Below are positions 17,260-26,530 of a stretch of DNA of 64,000 nucleotides, in pieces (the stretch's first letter is position 1; the number at the start of each line of letters is the position of its first letter). This stretch comes from Enterobacter sp. C2 (GTDB taxonomy: Bacteria; Pseudomonadota; Gammaproteobacteria; Enterobacterales; Enterobacteriaceae). The position numbers were made by a program, and so were the translations under genes. The stretch is taken from NCBI RefSeq assembly GCF_019880405.1, contig NZ_CP082269.1, positions 3,844,001 to 3,908,000 of the forward strand. Reading direction: 5' to 3'. The notes under the pieces are model-generated. The model was not told the origin of the DNA. It searched no databases and saw only the letters and a list, made by a program, of their open reading frames with translations.

Positions 17260-18932
17260 CGGAGCAGGCTACAGGAGATAGCCAGGTGCGGGACGGGATC
17301 AAGCGCTCCCCTCTTCCCGCCTGGCAGAACTGGCTGGTGATGGGTATCACCCTCACCTATCTCATCTGTGAACTGGCGTTCAATTCCCGCCTGCTGGATC
17401 TGGTAGGCACTATTTCAACGGCAGAAGAAGTTCACAACATGGAGCGGTACGGCAGAACCTTAACCGCCATTGCCGCCGCGCTTCTGGTGTTACAGTTCGC
17501 CCTGGTGGGCATCGCCAGACTGAAAAGAAAAAATGTCTCTCTATCGACACGGGCCAGTGTAGGTGGGGTGCTCTGTCTGTGCCTGCTGACCGGCGCAGTA
17601 ACGTGGCATGCGGTAGAGTGGTTTATTGAACGTCAGGTTTCAAACAGCACGGGTGAGTTTCGGCAGATGTCTCTGCTGGCGCAGCTCTACCAGCAATCGC
17701 TGATTGATGGCCACCAGACGCTGGAGGGCATTCCGCTCGATAGTCACGGTGGTCAGGCGCAAACATGGAGCAGCCCGTCAGGCAAGGCATTTCTGGCGAT
17801 GCTGCCGATCCTGCTCAGCTCCGTTGACCGCTATCATGAGTTGCTGAAAAGCGGCGCGGAACAAAATTTACGTGACAGCATCAGCGCAAGAGAGGGCGGC
17901 GTCCTTGGCTTTTATAAAGCCTGGATCCAGGCGCGGGAAGCCGTGCACAAACAGTACGTAGCCTACTACAACGACGAGATGGATATCAGCGAAACCGTTC
18001 GCCGGGAGCAGGAGAAAGCCTGGCAGCGGTATGAACGCTCGTTGCGCGCTAAAGGGCTGAGAACCTGGAATGTCCCCAGGCGCTATTATGCCAGCGTCCG
18101 CAGCAATGTCCGTGCTCAGGGCGTCCCAGTAGCTAATAACTGGTCGCCATCCGATCGGGCTGGTTTTGATGCCGCGGTGGCGAAAACCGTCAGACAGCAC
18201 TATCTCGCCCAGCGTACCGTGGTATTCAACGGGGTGACGATCCCCAAACGCCTCGACTGGGGTGTCTTTTTCCGTCAGGAGGTGGTGCAAAAATCACTCC
18301 GCGAAAAATTATTGCTTCCGGCAGGCACGCCGGTGCGCGAAGCGTATCCACTTAACGATGGACTGAAGCTTTTTGCCCTTGAGCTGCACACAGCTCATCT
18401 TAACGAGGCGGTGAAAGAGCAGTTACCGACCCTGCGTGCGTCGTTACGCAGTTACAGCATGGGTGGGGAGAATGAAAAGCAGGGAGAAGATGCCGCACGC
18501 GCGGTGATTGTGCCGCCTGTTGCGCTGATCTTCTCTCTTATTGGTGCGCTGACTCATCTGGCTAAACTGCTCTATTTAATCCTTGTTCCCCTGACCGCCG
18601 CCCTGTTAAGCAGAAAATCCTCGCGTGCCGTGCGCGTACTTAATCATCATCCGCTGGTTTTTCCTGTGGCGCTGATCTCAGGGCTACTGGTGACGTTCAG
18701 CTGCATGAACAACAGCATCACCGTTTCACCGGCCTATCAGGATCTGAAAAACGCCTTACAGGGCGCTGAAATTACGATTACTGATCAGCCCCTGTTTCTG
18801 CGCGGCGAGTCGTTATTACGTATCGTTCACGCCGTCAGTATTGGGCAGAGCTACAGCTATCCGATGAATCAGTATCTACGGGAGACCGCGCTGGGCGGGT
18901 TCGATTTTGGCTATCGTACACATGAGGAGTGA
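17256..18932 (+). CDS. Multi-spanning inner-membrane protein of unknown function
   Basis: A 558-residue protein. Hydrophobic segments lie near 24-46, 71-92, 100-122, 415-450 (possibly two) and 465-483. Between them is a large soluble region (about 125-410) rich in charged and aromatic residues that is probably periplasmic or cytoplasmic depending on topology. No catalytic motif or known family is recognised. Translational overlap with the upstream lipoprotein gene (ATGA) suggests a membrane complex. Its 3' end overlaps the convergent hydrolase gene by 22 bp, which would allow antisense interference. Confidence 0.75.
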   Translation: MTEQATGDSQVRDGIKRSPLPAWQNWLVMGITLTYLICELAFNSRLLDLVGTISTAEEVHNMERYGRTLTAIAAALLVLQFALVGIARLKRKNVSLSTRASVGGVLCLCLLTGAVTWHAVEWFIERQVSNSTGEFRQMSLLAQLYQQSLIDGHQTLEGIPLDSHGGQAQTWSSPSGKAFLAMLPILLSSVDRYHELLKSGAEQNLRDSISAREGGVLGFYKAWIQAREAVHKQYVAYYNDEMDISETVRREQEKAWQRYERSLRAKGLRTWNVPRRYYASVRSNVRAQGVPVANNWSPSDRAGFDAAVAKTVRQHYLAQRTVVFNGVTIPKRLDWGVFFRQEVVQKSLREKLLLPAGTPVREAYPLNDGLKLFALELHTAHLNEAVKEQLPTLRASLRSYSMGGENEKQGEDAARAVIVPPVALIFSLIGALTHLAKLLYLILVPLTAALLSRKSSRAVRVLNHHPLVFPVALISGLLVTFSCMNNSITVSPAYQDLKNALQGAEITITDQPLFLRGESLLRIVHAVSIGQSYSYPMNQYLRETALGGFDFGYRTHEE

Positions 18933-19774
18933 TCCCCTGCGGGAGTCAACGCCTTCGCCAACAGCTGAGGCCAGATGGCCGCCCAGTCCGATCCGTGCGC
19001 CATGCCGCTGACAACGTCAACCTGAGTACAATGCCCACCGACGGCCCGCTGAAAACGCCGGGCTACGGTGGGCGGAACGGTTTTATCGGCATCACCGCTA
19101 AAATGGATCTGCGGCAGCGTACGCAGTGCGGAAGCGCTGTCGATAGCGCTGGCCGCATCAGGCATTGCCGTAACATGATGCAGCGCATTCACATAGGCAA
19201 CGTCGAGATTACCTGCGACGGTACGCAGCGAACGCACATCGGTACGACGCGCCGCCAGCAGCGCGGCAATGTTGCCTCCGCCGGAATAACCTACCAGTTC
19301 AAGCTTTACGCCAGGATAGCGCGTCGCAACCTGGCTGAGCGCATTGTCCATGGCATCAATGACGGCAGGAGAAAAACGCTCGTTCGTCCAGCGACTTACG
19401 TTGCAGCTGGGCGGTAAGGGCGGCCCGATGAACTGGCAGGGTCGGGCGAGATACAGCACGTTATCGCTTCTATCGGCGGCGGCCAGCATCAGCCCGGTTG
19501 GGTTACGCGGTGTTGGATCGTCTGAAGCCTGCGTGCGGCTCTTCCAGGCAAAGCCATCTCCCTCAATGTATACGCGCAACCTGTTAACCGGCGGCACGAT
19601 CCGGCTCCATGTGGCGATTAAAAATGGTTCGGTTTGTAAATTTTCCCTGAGCAGGCCAGATCGTGCTGCTATCTCATTTGCCTCTGTCCGCGGATCGGTA
19701 GACGCGCACCCCACCACTAAAAAAGATAAATTAATCAATGCGGCTATCGCTAAGCCGTGGCGTTTTTTGCTCAT
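18911..19774 (-). CDS. Lipoprotein alpha/beta hydrolase
   Basis: A 287-residue protein with a lipoprotein signal ending LVVGC (C22) and an alpha/beta-hydrolase fold. The nucleophile elbow is GYSGGG with S163, the acid is D227 or D229 in GDADKTVP, and the histidine is H259 in GMAHGSDW; all are in the usual order and spacing. An esterase, lipase or thioesterase acting at the envelope is likely; the substrate is unknown. It is tail to tail (22-bp overlap) with the membrane-protein gene, an unusually tight convergence. Confidence 0.8.
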   Translation of the reverse strand: MSKKRHGLAIAALINLSFLVVGCASTDPRTEANEIAARSGLLRENLQTEPFLIATWSRIVPPVNRLRVYIEGDGFAWKSRTQASDDPTPRNPTGLMLAAADRSDNVLYLARPCQFIGPPLPPSCNVSRWTNERFSPAVIDAMDNALSQVATRYPGVKLELVGYSGGGNIAALLAARRTDVRSLRTVAGNLDVAYVNALHHVTAMPDAASAIDSASALRTLPQIHFSGDADKTVPPTVARRFQRAVGGHCTQVDVVSGMAHGSDWAAIWPQLLAKALTPAGDHSSCVR

Positions 19775-19962
19775 GACCTGACATTCCCTAACCTAAACCG
19801 CAATACCCATGAACATTGTGAATTTATTTCATAAGGAAATAATTAAGCAAATCTTATTGTTTTTTGCAACGAAATGTATATTCTCCGCACAAATGGTATC
19901 GGATTAATCCGAAGTGCCTCTCGTCTGTTCTTAACAACTATCGCAACATTGCAGTGGCCAAC

Positions 19963-22900
19963 ATGAAAAAAAAACGTCTTAGCCAGCTGATTTCCCTGCT
20001 GGTAGCTTCAACGGCGGCACAGGGCGTGCTGACGACGCATGCTTTTGCAACCTCTGATGTGATTATCGACACACCCTCGAATAATCTTCAGATCGATCAC
20101 TCCGCTAATCTCGTTCATATCACCGACACGGGCATGCTTACTGGCGCACCCACCACGGCGTTAACCGTGAATCAGGACGTAATGGTCACCACCCTGACCA
20201 ACGATGGCGTTATTAATGATTTCGTAGATGATTCCTACAGCCCAAACAGCAATATTGTTCAGATTGATGGGACAGTAGACGCATTTAATAATAACGGGAC
20301 TATTGCCAGCGTTAATCCATATCACTATGGCAGTATTGTTGCGGTAGGGGCCTCAGGCACGGTGGGTTCATTCACCAACAGCGGGACCATTAAAAACGCG
20401 CCGGATAATTACAACTACGGTTATGATAATACGGGTGCTGTGAATAACACCGGCCATATCACCACGTTAACTAATACCGTGGACGGTACCATCACGGGCT
20501 ATCGCGGCATCAATAACCAAGGCATCATTGATACCCTGACCAACGCGGGCGTTATCTCCACGGCCACTAACAACAATGGTATGTTTTACGGTCAAAACGG
20601 TGCTATCTATAACCAGGGTACCATTGGTACGCTGCATAATACCGGCACTATCCAGACGGGCGGCACGGAAGATTATTACAACGGTGCGGGTATCTTCAAC
20701 TATGGAACCATTAACACCCTCATCAATGATAATAAAATCAGCGGCAGTTCCTATGGCATTCTAAACAGCGGCGCTATCGGCACCATTGAAAACAATGGCC
20801 AAATAACTGCAAATGAATTAGCAATCTACATCAATAATTATAACAACGTTGCGAATAATACCAACGGGAAAATTGTTAACAATGGCGAAATCGACGGTCG
20901 CTATACAGGGATTTACATCTTTAGTTCCAATAGCCAGAACCCGACGATAGAGCTTGTTAACAACGGTACGTTGACCGGTGGTGAATATGCCTTCTACATC
21001 GACAACTATAACAGAAATACCACCGACGTTACGCTGAATAACACCGGTTTAATAAAGGGCGATATTTACTCTGGCAGCACTAAGCCGTTGACGATTAACG
21101 GCGGAACGACAACGCAGGGCACCTTGACCGGCCTCAATGGCGTCGGCAATATCAACAATTACGGTTCCGGTGTCGTATTCGGCACAGGCTCGCTGCTGCT
21201 AAACGATCATATTTACACAGCCGATACCGTGCTCAACCGCGAAGCCGCGTTGCAGGTGAATAACCCTATCACCATCTCTGGTAACTACCATCAGAATGCC
21301 GCCGCTACGCTGATCTCCGGCATTACCGATCTCGAAACGTTGGGCAATGATGTTACGGCTGATACCGGCTATGGTCGCCTGAACGTCACAGGCAACGCCA
21401 CCATCGATGAGAACTCAAGCGTTAAGCTGCTGCGTACCGGTAGCACCTACAATTTTGCGGAAGGTCAGCGCTATGTGGTGATCAATGCTAATGGTGCAGA
21501 TACCAACTACAACGCCGATAAGCTGAACTACCAGGCCATCGGCTATAACGGTGCGGTAACAGGCTCGGTCTATGAGGATGGGGCCAGCAAGGCGCTGGTA
21601 TTAACCGTAGGTGCAAAACCGGTCGTCATCCCGCCTGTGGTGACGGAGCCGGAAGAGCCTGTGGTCACCCCGCCGGTCGTTACCGAGCCTGTGGTCACCC
21701 CGCCGGTCGTTACCGAGCCCGTGGTCACCCCGCCGGTCGTTACCGAGCCCGTGGTCACCCCGCCGGTTGTTACCGAGCCCGTGGTCACCCCGCCAGTTGT
21801 TACCGAGCCCGTGGTCACCCCGCCGGTTGTCACCGAGCCCGTGGTTACCCCGCCGGTTGTTACCGAGCCCGTGGTCACCCCGCCGGTCGTTACCGAGCCC
21901 GTGGTCACCCCGCCGGTTGTCACCGAGCCCGTGGTCACACCGCCAGTTGTTACCGAGCCAGTTGTTACCGAGCCAGTAGTTACTGAGCCAGTAGTTACCG
22001 AGCCGGTGGTTACTCCGCCGACCGTTACAGAGCCAGCACCCGCCGAGCCAATCAAACAGGGCCTGGCCACTATTCCGAGTGCCACCGCCGCCCTTGGCGG
22101 CCTGGGGAACTACTCGGGTATTTCTCCGCAGCTGCTGGAGCTGTATAACGCCTCGCTGGCGATTGAAGGGACTCAGGAAGCTAACCGCGTAGGCGAGCGT
22201 CTGTCACCGGGACAGAACATTAACACCAGTTCTGCGGCGACCGTCGCCACCTCTACCGCGCAGGCGGTGGTCGGGGCACATATTGATGCCGTACGTAACC
22301 CGTCCGCCTCCGGCAACAGCGGCGTTGCCACCGGTGACGACTACGCCAGCAACTGGATCGTCTGGGGCCAGCCGTTTGGCGGCTACGCACGCCAGGAGAG
22401 TACGGATGACGTCAGCGGTTACTCGGCGAAATTTGGCGGTCTGATCCTCGGTGCCGATCGTGCGCTGGGCGACGACTGGCGTCTGGGTGCGGCGGTGAAC
22501 TACAGCAACACCTCTGTACACGGTAAAGATAACCTGTCCGGCAACACCTCTACCGCTGATAACTATGGCGTGATTGGTTATGCAGGCTATACCGGCGATC
22601 CGTGGTATCTGAACCTGTCCGCGGGTGTTAATCGTCAGAACTACAGCTCTGTTCGCCGGGCTGACTTCACCGGCTTCTCGGGTGCGGCAAATGGCAAGTT
22701 CAACGGACAGTCCATCACCCTGCAAACCGAGTTCGGCTACCCGCTGACGCTGCCCGCTGATGTGGTGCTGACCCCGCTTGCCAGCCTGACGTATGGTTAT
22801 CAGCACGTTGATGGCTATAAAGAGACCGGCGGCAACGGTATGGCGCTGGATGTCGGCAGCCTCCACTCCCAGTCCGTGGTGAGCGATATCGGTGCGCGGA

Positions 22901-23196
22901 TTGAGAAGACCTTCGCAACGGGTATGGGCAACCTGACGCCGTTTGCTCAGGTCTCCTGGATCCATCAGTATGACGATCGTCAGGTCAGCAGCCGCGCTTC
23001 CTACGCCGCAGATACCATCGGTGAAACCAGCTTTATCACCAAAGGCGCAGCGCCGGTAGAAGATATGGCAGGACTGGCCATTGGCAGCACGCTGTATGAC
23101 GCGAACGAGCTGAGCTTCGACGCACGCTACGATCTGCAGGCAGGCGACCGCTATCAGGCGCACACCTTCAGCCTGCGTTTACGCAAGACCTTCTAA
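19963..23196 (+). CDS. Type V autotransporter adhesin-like protein with Pro-rich repeat linker
   Basis: A 1077-residue autotransporter. The signal peptide is about 1-30, ending near THAFA. The passenger (about 31-530) is built from many short N/G/T-rich beta-helix repeats of the type NNGTI, NTGTI. A linker with ten perfect-length copies of VVTPPVVTEP (567-666) follows, then a linking helix and a 12-strand beta-barrel (about 790-1077) ending in an aromatic residue (KTF). The passenger likely acts as a surface adhesin or aggregation factor; no protease triad was recognised. The ATG at 19963 gives the signal peptide; a non-ATG start upstream is possible. Its ribosome site is weak. Confidence 0.85.
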   Translation: MKKKRLSQLISLLVASTAAQGVLTTHAFATSDVIIDTPSNNLQIDHSANLVHITDTGMLTGAPTTALTVNQDVMVTTLTNDGVINDFVDDSYSPNSNIVQIDGTVDAFNNNGTIASVNPYHYGSIVAVGASGTVGSFTNSGTIKNAPDNYNYGYDNTGAVNNTGHITTLTNTVDGTITGYRGINNQGIIDTLTNAGVISTATNNNGMFYGQNGAIYNQGTIGTLHNTGTIQTGGTEDYYNGAGIFNYGTINTLINDNKISGSSYGILNSGAIGTIENNGQITANELAIYINNYNNVANNTNGKIVNNGEIDGRYTGIYIFSSNSQNPTIELVNNGTLTGGEYAFYIDNYNRNTTDVTLNNTGLIKGDIYSGSTKPLTINGGTTTQGTLTGLNGVGNINNYGSGVVFGTGSLLLNDHIYTADTVLNREAALQVNNPITISGNYHQNAAATLISGITDLETLGNDVTADTGYGRLNVTGNATIDENSSVKLLRTGSTYNFAEGQRYVVINANGADTNYNADKLNYQAIGYNGAVTGSVYEDGASKALVLTVGAKPVVIPPVVTEPEEPVVTPPVVTEPVVTPPVVTEPVVTPPVVTEPVVTPPVVTEPVVTPPVVTEPVVTPPVVTEPVVTPPVVTEPVVTPPVVTEPVVTPPVVTEPVVTPPVVTEPVVTEPVVTEPVVTEPVVTPPTVTEPAPAEPIKQGLATIPSATAALGGLGNYSGISPQLLELYNASLAIEGTQEANRVGERLSPGQNINTSSAATVATSTAQAVVGAHIDAVRNPSASGNSGVATGDDYASNWIVWGQPFGGYARQESTDDVSGYSAKFGGLILGADRALGDDWRLGAAVNYSNTSVHGKDNLSGNTSTADNYGVIGYAGYTGDPWYLNLSAGVNRQNYSSVRRADFTGFSGAANGKFNGQSITLQTEFGYPLTLPADVVLTPLASLTYGYQHVDGYKETGGNGMALDVGSLHSQSVVSDIGARIEKTFATGMGNLTPFAQVSWIHQYDDRQVSSRASYAADTIGETSFITKGAAPVEDMAGLAIGSTLYDANELSFDARYDLQAGDRYQAHTFSLRLRKTF
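21661..21960 (+). repeat. Ten tandem 30-bp repeats inside the autotransporter gene
   Basis: Ten consecutive 30-bp units encode VVTPPVVTEP with mostly silent base changes between units. They are followed by three VVTEP half-units and a degenerate VVTPPTVTEP. All unit lengths keep the frame, so copy-number change by slippage or recombination would lengthen or shorten the linker without disrupting the protein. Confidence 0.95.
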
Positions 23197-23214
23197 ATCA
23201 GGTTGATGCTTAAG

Positions 23215-23238
23215 AACCCGCCCTCGTGGCGGGTTTTT
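23215..23238 (+). terminator. Terminator after the autotransporter gene
   Basis: AACCCGCC (23215-23222) pairs with GGCGGGTT (23228-23235) over a CTCGT loop and runs into a T-tract. Confidence 0.88.
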
Positions 23239-23328
23239 GTTTTGTGGCTGGCTGCGCCTGTAGTCAGACGCGCTAAAATCCCGCACCATGCGCTATAATT
23301 CGGCAACGCTTCACGTAACTGGCAGCCT

Positions 23329-24285
23329 ATGACAACGCAACTGCTTACCCGACATTGGCGCATCCCCGGCGCGGTGATGCTTCTGCTCATCGCGCTCTTT
23401 GCCCTCTTCACCCTGCACAGCCACTGGGGCGTATTCCTGCAGTGGTGTCTGAGCACGCAAATCACGCTCCACCGCTACCTGGTGATGTACCTGCTGCAGC
23501 TCAATAACCACCAGTACAGCGGCGGCCTGTGGTTGCTGACCGGCGCGTTTCTCTACGGCGTGCTGCACGCGATTGGCCCAGGCCATGGCAAATTTATCGT
23601 GGCCACCTATCTCAGCACTAACCAGGAGAGCCAGCTGGCCACCCGGGTAGTGCCGTTTCTCGGCAGCCTGATGCAGGGTGTGAGTGCGATCCTGTTCGTG
23701 TTTATTTTGGCGGTGGGCTTTAACCTCGCAGCGGGCGACCTGAGCGAAAGCCGCTGGTACGTTGAGAAGATCAGCGCCCTGATGATTGGCGGGTTTGGTG
23801 CCTACGTTATTTACCGGGCGCTGAAGAGTTTCAGACCGCAGAGGCTCCGCATCGCCTCCCTGACGCCGCTCGGGCAGCAGCACGCCTCGGACTGCGGCTG
23901 CGGTCATCATGGCGTAGGCGTAGCGATGCAGGGCGACTGGAAGACGCGGCTGGGGGTGATTCTGGCGATCGGTGCGCGCCCGTGCAGCGGAGCGATTATG
24001 ATCCTGCTCTTCTCTAACGCGCTGGGGATTGTCAGTTGGGGGATCGCGGCGGTTATGACGATGTCACTGGGTACGGCGCTGTCGATTATGGGTCTCTCGC
24101 TGGCGGTACGCTATGCCCGCGGACGTACGTCGGCGCTGTTTGGCGGCGAGGCGCAGCGTCTAACGTGGATCGTGCCGGTGCTGAAGGTTGCCGGCGGCGT
24201 GGCGCTAGTTCTGTTTGCTACCGTGCTGTTTTTAACCGTGATCCCGGTAAGCGCCAACGGGGATTACATCGCGGCGGGTTGTTAA
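23329..24285 (+). CDS. NicO-family nickel/cobalt exporter
   Basis: A 318-residue inner-membrane protein of the NicO/RcnA superfamily. Six or so hydrophobic segments are seen, with the family motif HAIGPGHGKFIVATYL near residues 83-98 and GARPCSGAIMILLFS near 217-231. A Cys/His-rich cytoplasmic loop (DCGCGHHG, about 188-195) probably binds metal. The expected role is Ni(II)/Co(II) export. It is not rcnA itself, which has a longer His-rich loop and an adjacent rcnR gene; no metal regulator is next to this copy. Confidence 0.83.
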   Translation: MTTQLLTRHWRIPGAVMLLLIALFALFTLHSHWGVFLQWCLSTQITLHRYLVMYLLQLNNHQYSGGLWLLTGAFLYGVLHAIGPGHGKFIVATYLSTNQESQLATRVVPFLGSLMQGVSAILFVFILAVGFNLAAGDLSESRWYVEKISALMIGGFGAYVIYRALKSFRPQRLRIASLTPLGQQHASDCGCGHHGVGVAMQGDWKTRLGVILAIGARPCSGAIMILLFSNALGIVSWGIAAVMTMSLGTALSIMGLSLAVRYARGRTSALFGGEAQRLTWIVPVLKVAGGVALVLFATVLFLTVIPVSANGDYIAAGC

Positions 24286-24311
24286 TGACAACTTGCTGAT
24301 ACCAGGCAATA

Positions 24312-24337
24312 AAAAAGCGGGCCGAAGCCCGCTTTTT
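24312..24337. terminator. Bidirectional terminator between the Ni/Co exporter gene and proP
   Basis: AAAAAGCGGGC (24312-24322) pairs with GCCCGCTTTTT (24327-24337) over a CGAA loop, giving T-runs in both directions between the convergent genes. Confidence 0.92.
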
Positions 24338-24352
24338 ACTGAGTGCTGAAAC

Positions 24353-25855
24353 TTACTCGTTAATCTTCGGATGCTGATCGACCAGGCGCGAACGCTTCTT
24401 CTGCAGCTCCGCGATCTCCTCATCGATATCCTCGATCTTCTGCTCAATGTTGTCGTGATGCTCCTGCAGGATCTCACGTGCTTCTTGCATATCCGATGCC
24501 GCAGGCGTCGCACCGCGCAGCGGACGGTTGGCCGTCTCCTTCATCGTGATACCGGTGATCAGACCGATCACTGCCACAACCATCAGGTAGTAGGCTGGCA
24601 TCATCAGATTCTCGGTACTCTCTACCAGCCAGGCCGCCAGCGTTGGCGTCAGACCCGCAATCAGAATCGAGATGTTGAAGGCGCTGGCCAGGGCGCTAAA
24701 GCGCAGGTGCGTTGGGAACATCGCTGGCAGCGTAGAGGCCATCACGCCAGTAAAGCAGTTCAGGATCACCGCCAGCATCAGCAGACCGGCAAAAATCAGG
24801 CCGATCACGTCGCTGTTAATCATTGTGAAGGCCGGGATAGCCAGTAAGAACAGCGCAACGCTACCGATAATAACAAACGGACGACGGCCGAAACGGTCGC
24901 TCAGCAGGCCCATAACGGGCTGGACAAACAGCATCCCGATCATGATGGCGATAATAATCAGCACGCCGTGATCTTCCGAGTAGTGCAGGTTATGCGACAG
25001 GTAGCTCGGCATATAGGTCAGCAGCATGTAGTAGGTCACGTTGGTGGAGATCACCAGGCCAATACAGGCCAGCAGGCTGCGCCAGTGCTTGGTAGCAATC
25101 TCTTTAAACGACACCTTGGGTCCATGCTGTAACCCTTCACGATCGCCCTGCTCCAGCTTATCAACATGCTGCTGGAACGCGGGCGTCTCTTCCAGGGCAT
25201 GACGCAAGTAGAGGCCAATCAGCCCCAGCGGCAGCGCAAAGAAGAACGGAATACGCCAGCCCCAGTCGAGGAAGTTCTCTTCGCCCACTACCGTAGAGAG
25301 CAGAACCACTACGCCTGCACCCAGCACGAACCCGGCAATAGAGCCAAAGTCCAGCCAGCTGCCCATAAATCCGCGCTTACGGTCCGGAGAGTATTCGGCA
25401 ACGAATATCGATGCGCCGGTGTACTCGCCCCCCACTGAGAAGCCCTGAGCCATCTTACAGACCAGCAGCAGGATCGGTGCCCAGATACCAATGCTTTCAT
25501 AAGAAGGTATCAACCCGATACAGAAGGTACTGATCGACATAATCACAATAGTGATGGCAAGTATCTTCTGGCGGCCGTATTTATCACCCAGCATACCGAA
25601 GAACAGTCCGCCTAACGGTCGAATCAGGAAGGGAACGGAGAACGTACCCAGAGCAGCGATCATCTGTACGCTGGGGTTAGCATCCGGGAAGAAAACCTTA
25701 CCGAGCGCGTAAGCCACAAAGCCATACACACCAAAATCAAACCACTCCATCGCATTACCGAGCGATGCCGCGGTAATAGCCTTACGCAGTTTGCCGTCAT
25801 CAATAATGGTGACGTCATTCAGTGTAATAGGCTTAACTTTTTTCCTTTTAAGCAT
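24353..25855 (-). CDS. proP: Proline/glycine betaine osmosensory transporter ProP
   Basis: A 500-residue MFS osmolyte:H+ symporter with twelve membrane segments, importing proline, betaine and ectoine when osmolality rises. The length equals E. coli ProP and identity is very high. Family features include GDKYGRQ and the cytoplasmic C-terminal coiled coil (about 455-500, with heptads such as HDNIEQKIEDIDEEIAELQ) that tunes osmotic activation. The 5' region holds a perfect CRP site at the distance expected for the P1 promoter. Confidence 0.97.
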   Translation of the reverse strand: MLKRKKVKPITLNDVTIIDDGKLRKAITAASLGNAMEWFDFGVYGFVAYALGKVFFPDANPSVQMIAALGTFSVPFLIRPLGGLFFGMLGDKYGRQKILAITIVIMSISTFCIGLIPSYESIGIWAPILLLVCKMAQGFSVGGEYTGASIFVAEYSPDRKRGFMGSWLDFGSIAGFVLGAGVVVLLSTVVGEENFLDWGWRIPFFFALPLGLIGLYLRHALEETPAFQQHVDKLEQGDREGLQHGPKVSFKEIATKHWRSLLACIGLVISTNVTYYMLLTYMPSYLSHNLHYSEDHGVLIIIAIMIGMLFVQPVMGLLSDRFGRRPFVIIGSVALFLLAIPAFTMINSDVIGLIFAGLLMLAVILNCFTGVMASTLPAMFPTHLRFSALASAFNISILIAGLTPTLAAWLVESTENLMMPAYYLMVVAVIGLITGITMKETANRPLRGATPAASDMQEAREILQEHHDNIEQKIEDIDEEIAELQKKRSRLVDQHPKINE

Positions 25856-26061
25856 CTTTATCCTCTTTTGACTTGCGCCCTTAATCGCCTGGCCAGGAAG
25901 GCATACGCCCCTATAGTGATGCTAAACGTTCAGGATGCCGCAGCATCCCTCTTCAAGAGTAGCAGGTTTAGATATTCAGTTTGGTTAAAGCTTGTACAAC
26001 TAAACCTGTTTACGCCTGATTGGGCAGTTAACGAGCTATTAACATTAACAGGGTTTAAATT

Positions 26062-26077
26062 TGTGATCAACTTCACA
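26062..26077. promoter_or_regulatory. CRP site of the proP P1 promoter region
   Basis: TGTGA-TCAACT-TCACA matches all ten conserved positions of the CRP consensus. It is 207 bp upstream of the proP start, close to where CRP acts at E. coli proP P1. The rest of the 675-bp proP-kdgT gap is AT-rich and shows no gene. Confidence 0.75.
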
Positions 26078-26306
26078 TAAAGTGTGCGGTTACTCTATTT
26101 TATCCGTATTTATAAATCGGAGCAGGGTTAACAGCAAAGCGGCGGCAATAAATATAAAATAATGCAACGTAACCCTTTTTTATTAATAATCCCGCTAATT
26201 ATTTCCTCGCTAGCGATTATAAAACTGTAATTTTTACAAGGTATTTACACTCTTTTTTCCTCTCTGAAGCTTTAGAAATCTTTACGTGAATTCTGTGACG
26301 AAGATA

Positions 26307-26325
26307 ACTAAAACACTGTTTTATT
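26307..26325. promoter_or_regulatory. KdgR operator upstream of kdgT
   Basis: ACTAAAACACTGTTTTATT agrees with the KdgR consensus (AATRAAACAYTGTTTYATT, as remembered) at 18 of 19 positions. It lies about 205 bp before the kdgT start. KdgR represses pectin- and ketodeoxygluconate-related genes, which fits the downstream permease. Confidence 0.7.
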
Positions 26326-26530
26326 TTCATTGAATCAATATTCCAAAGATCGCATCATAGCCGCAGTTCTAACGAGCCCAGGCTATCGCGGACGGCCACG
26401 CCAGCCACGTTTCCTCTGGTTCGACTTGCATGATTAGCTCGAAGGCCTCAACGCCAGGATGCCTTAACCAATTGAAATTAAAACTATTATTTTCTCGCTC
26501 GTGCAGCGTGATGAGAAGTGAGGGTTCATA

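Noticed and set aside
21661..21960. CRISPR array
   Set aside because: The 30-bp units are directly adjacent without spacers and encode a protein repeat.
21570..22085. Open frame of 171 codons on the - strand rich in TTGSVTTGGV repeats
   Set aside because: It is the complement of the autotransporter Pro-rich linker. The repeats keep the antisense frame open by chance; no ribosome site or homology.
25868..26080. A 70-codon frame in the proP-kdgT gap
   Set aside because: It covers the proP promoter and a CRP site, has no ribosome site and no recognisable sequence.
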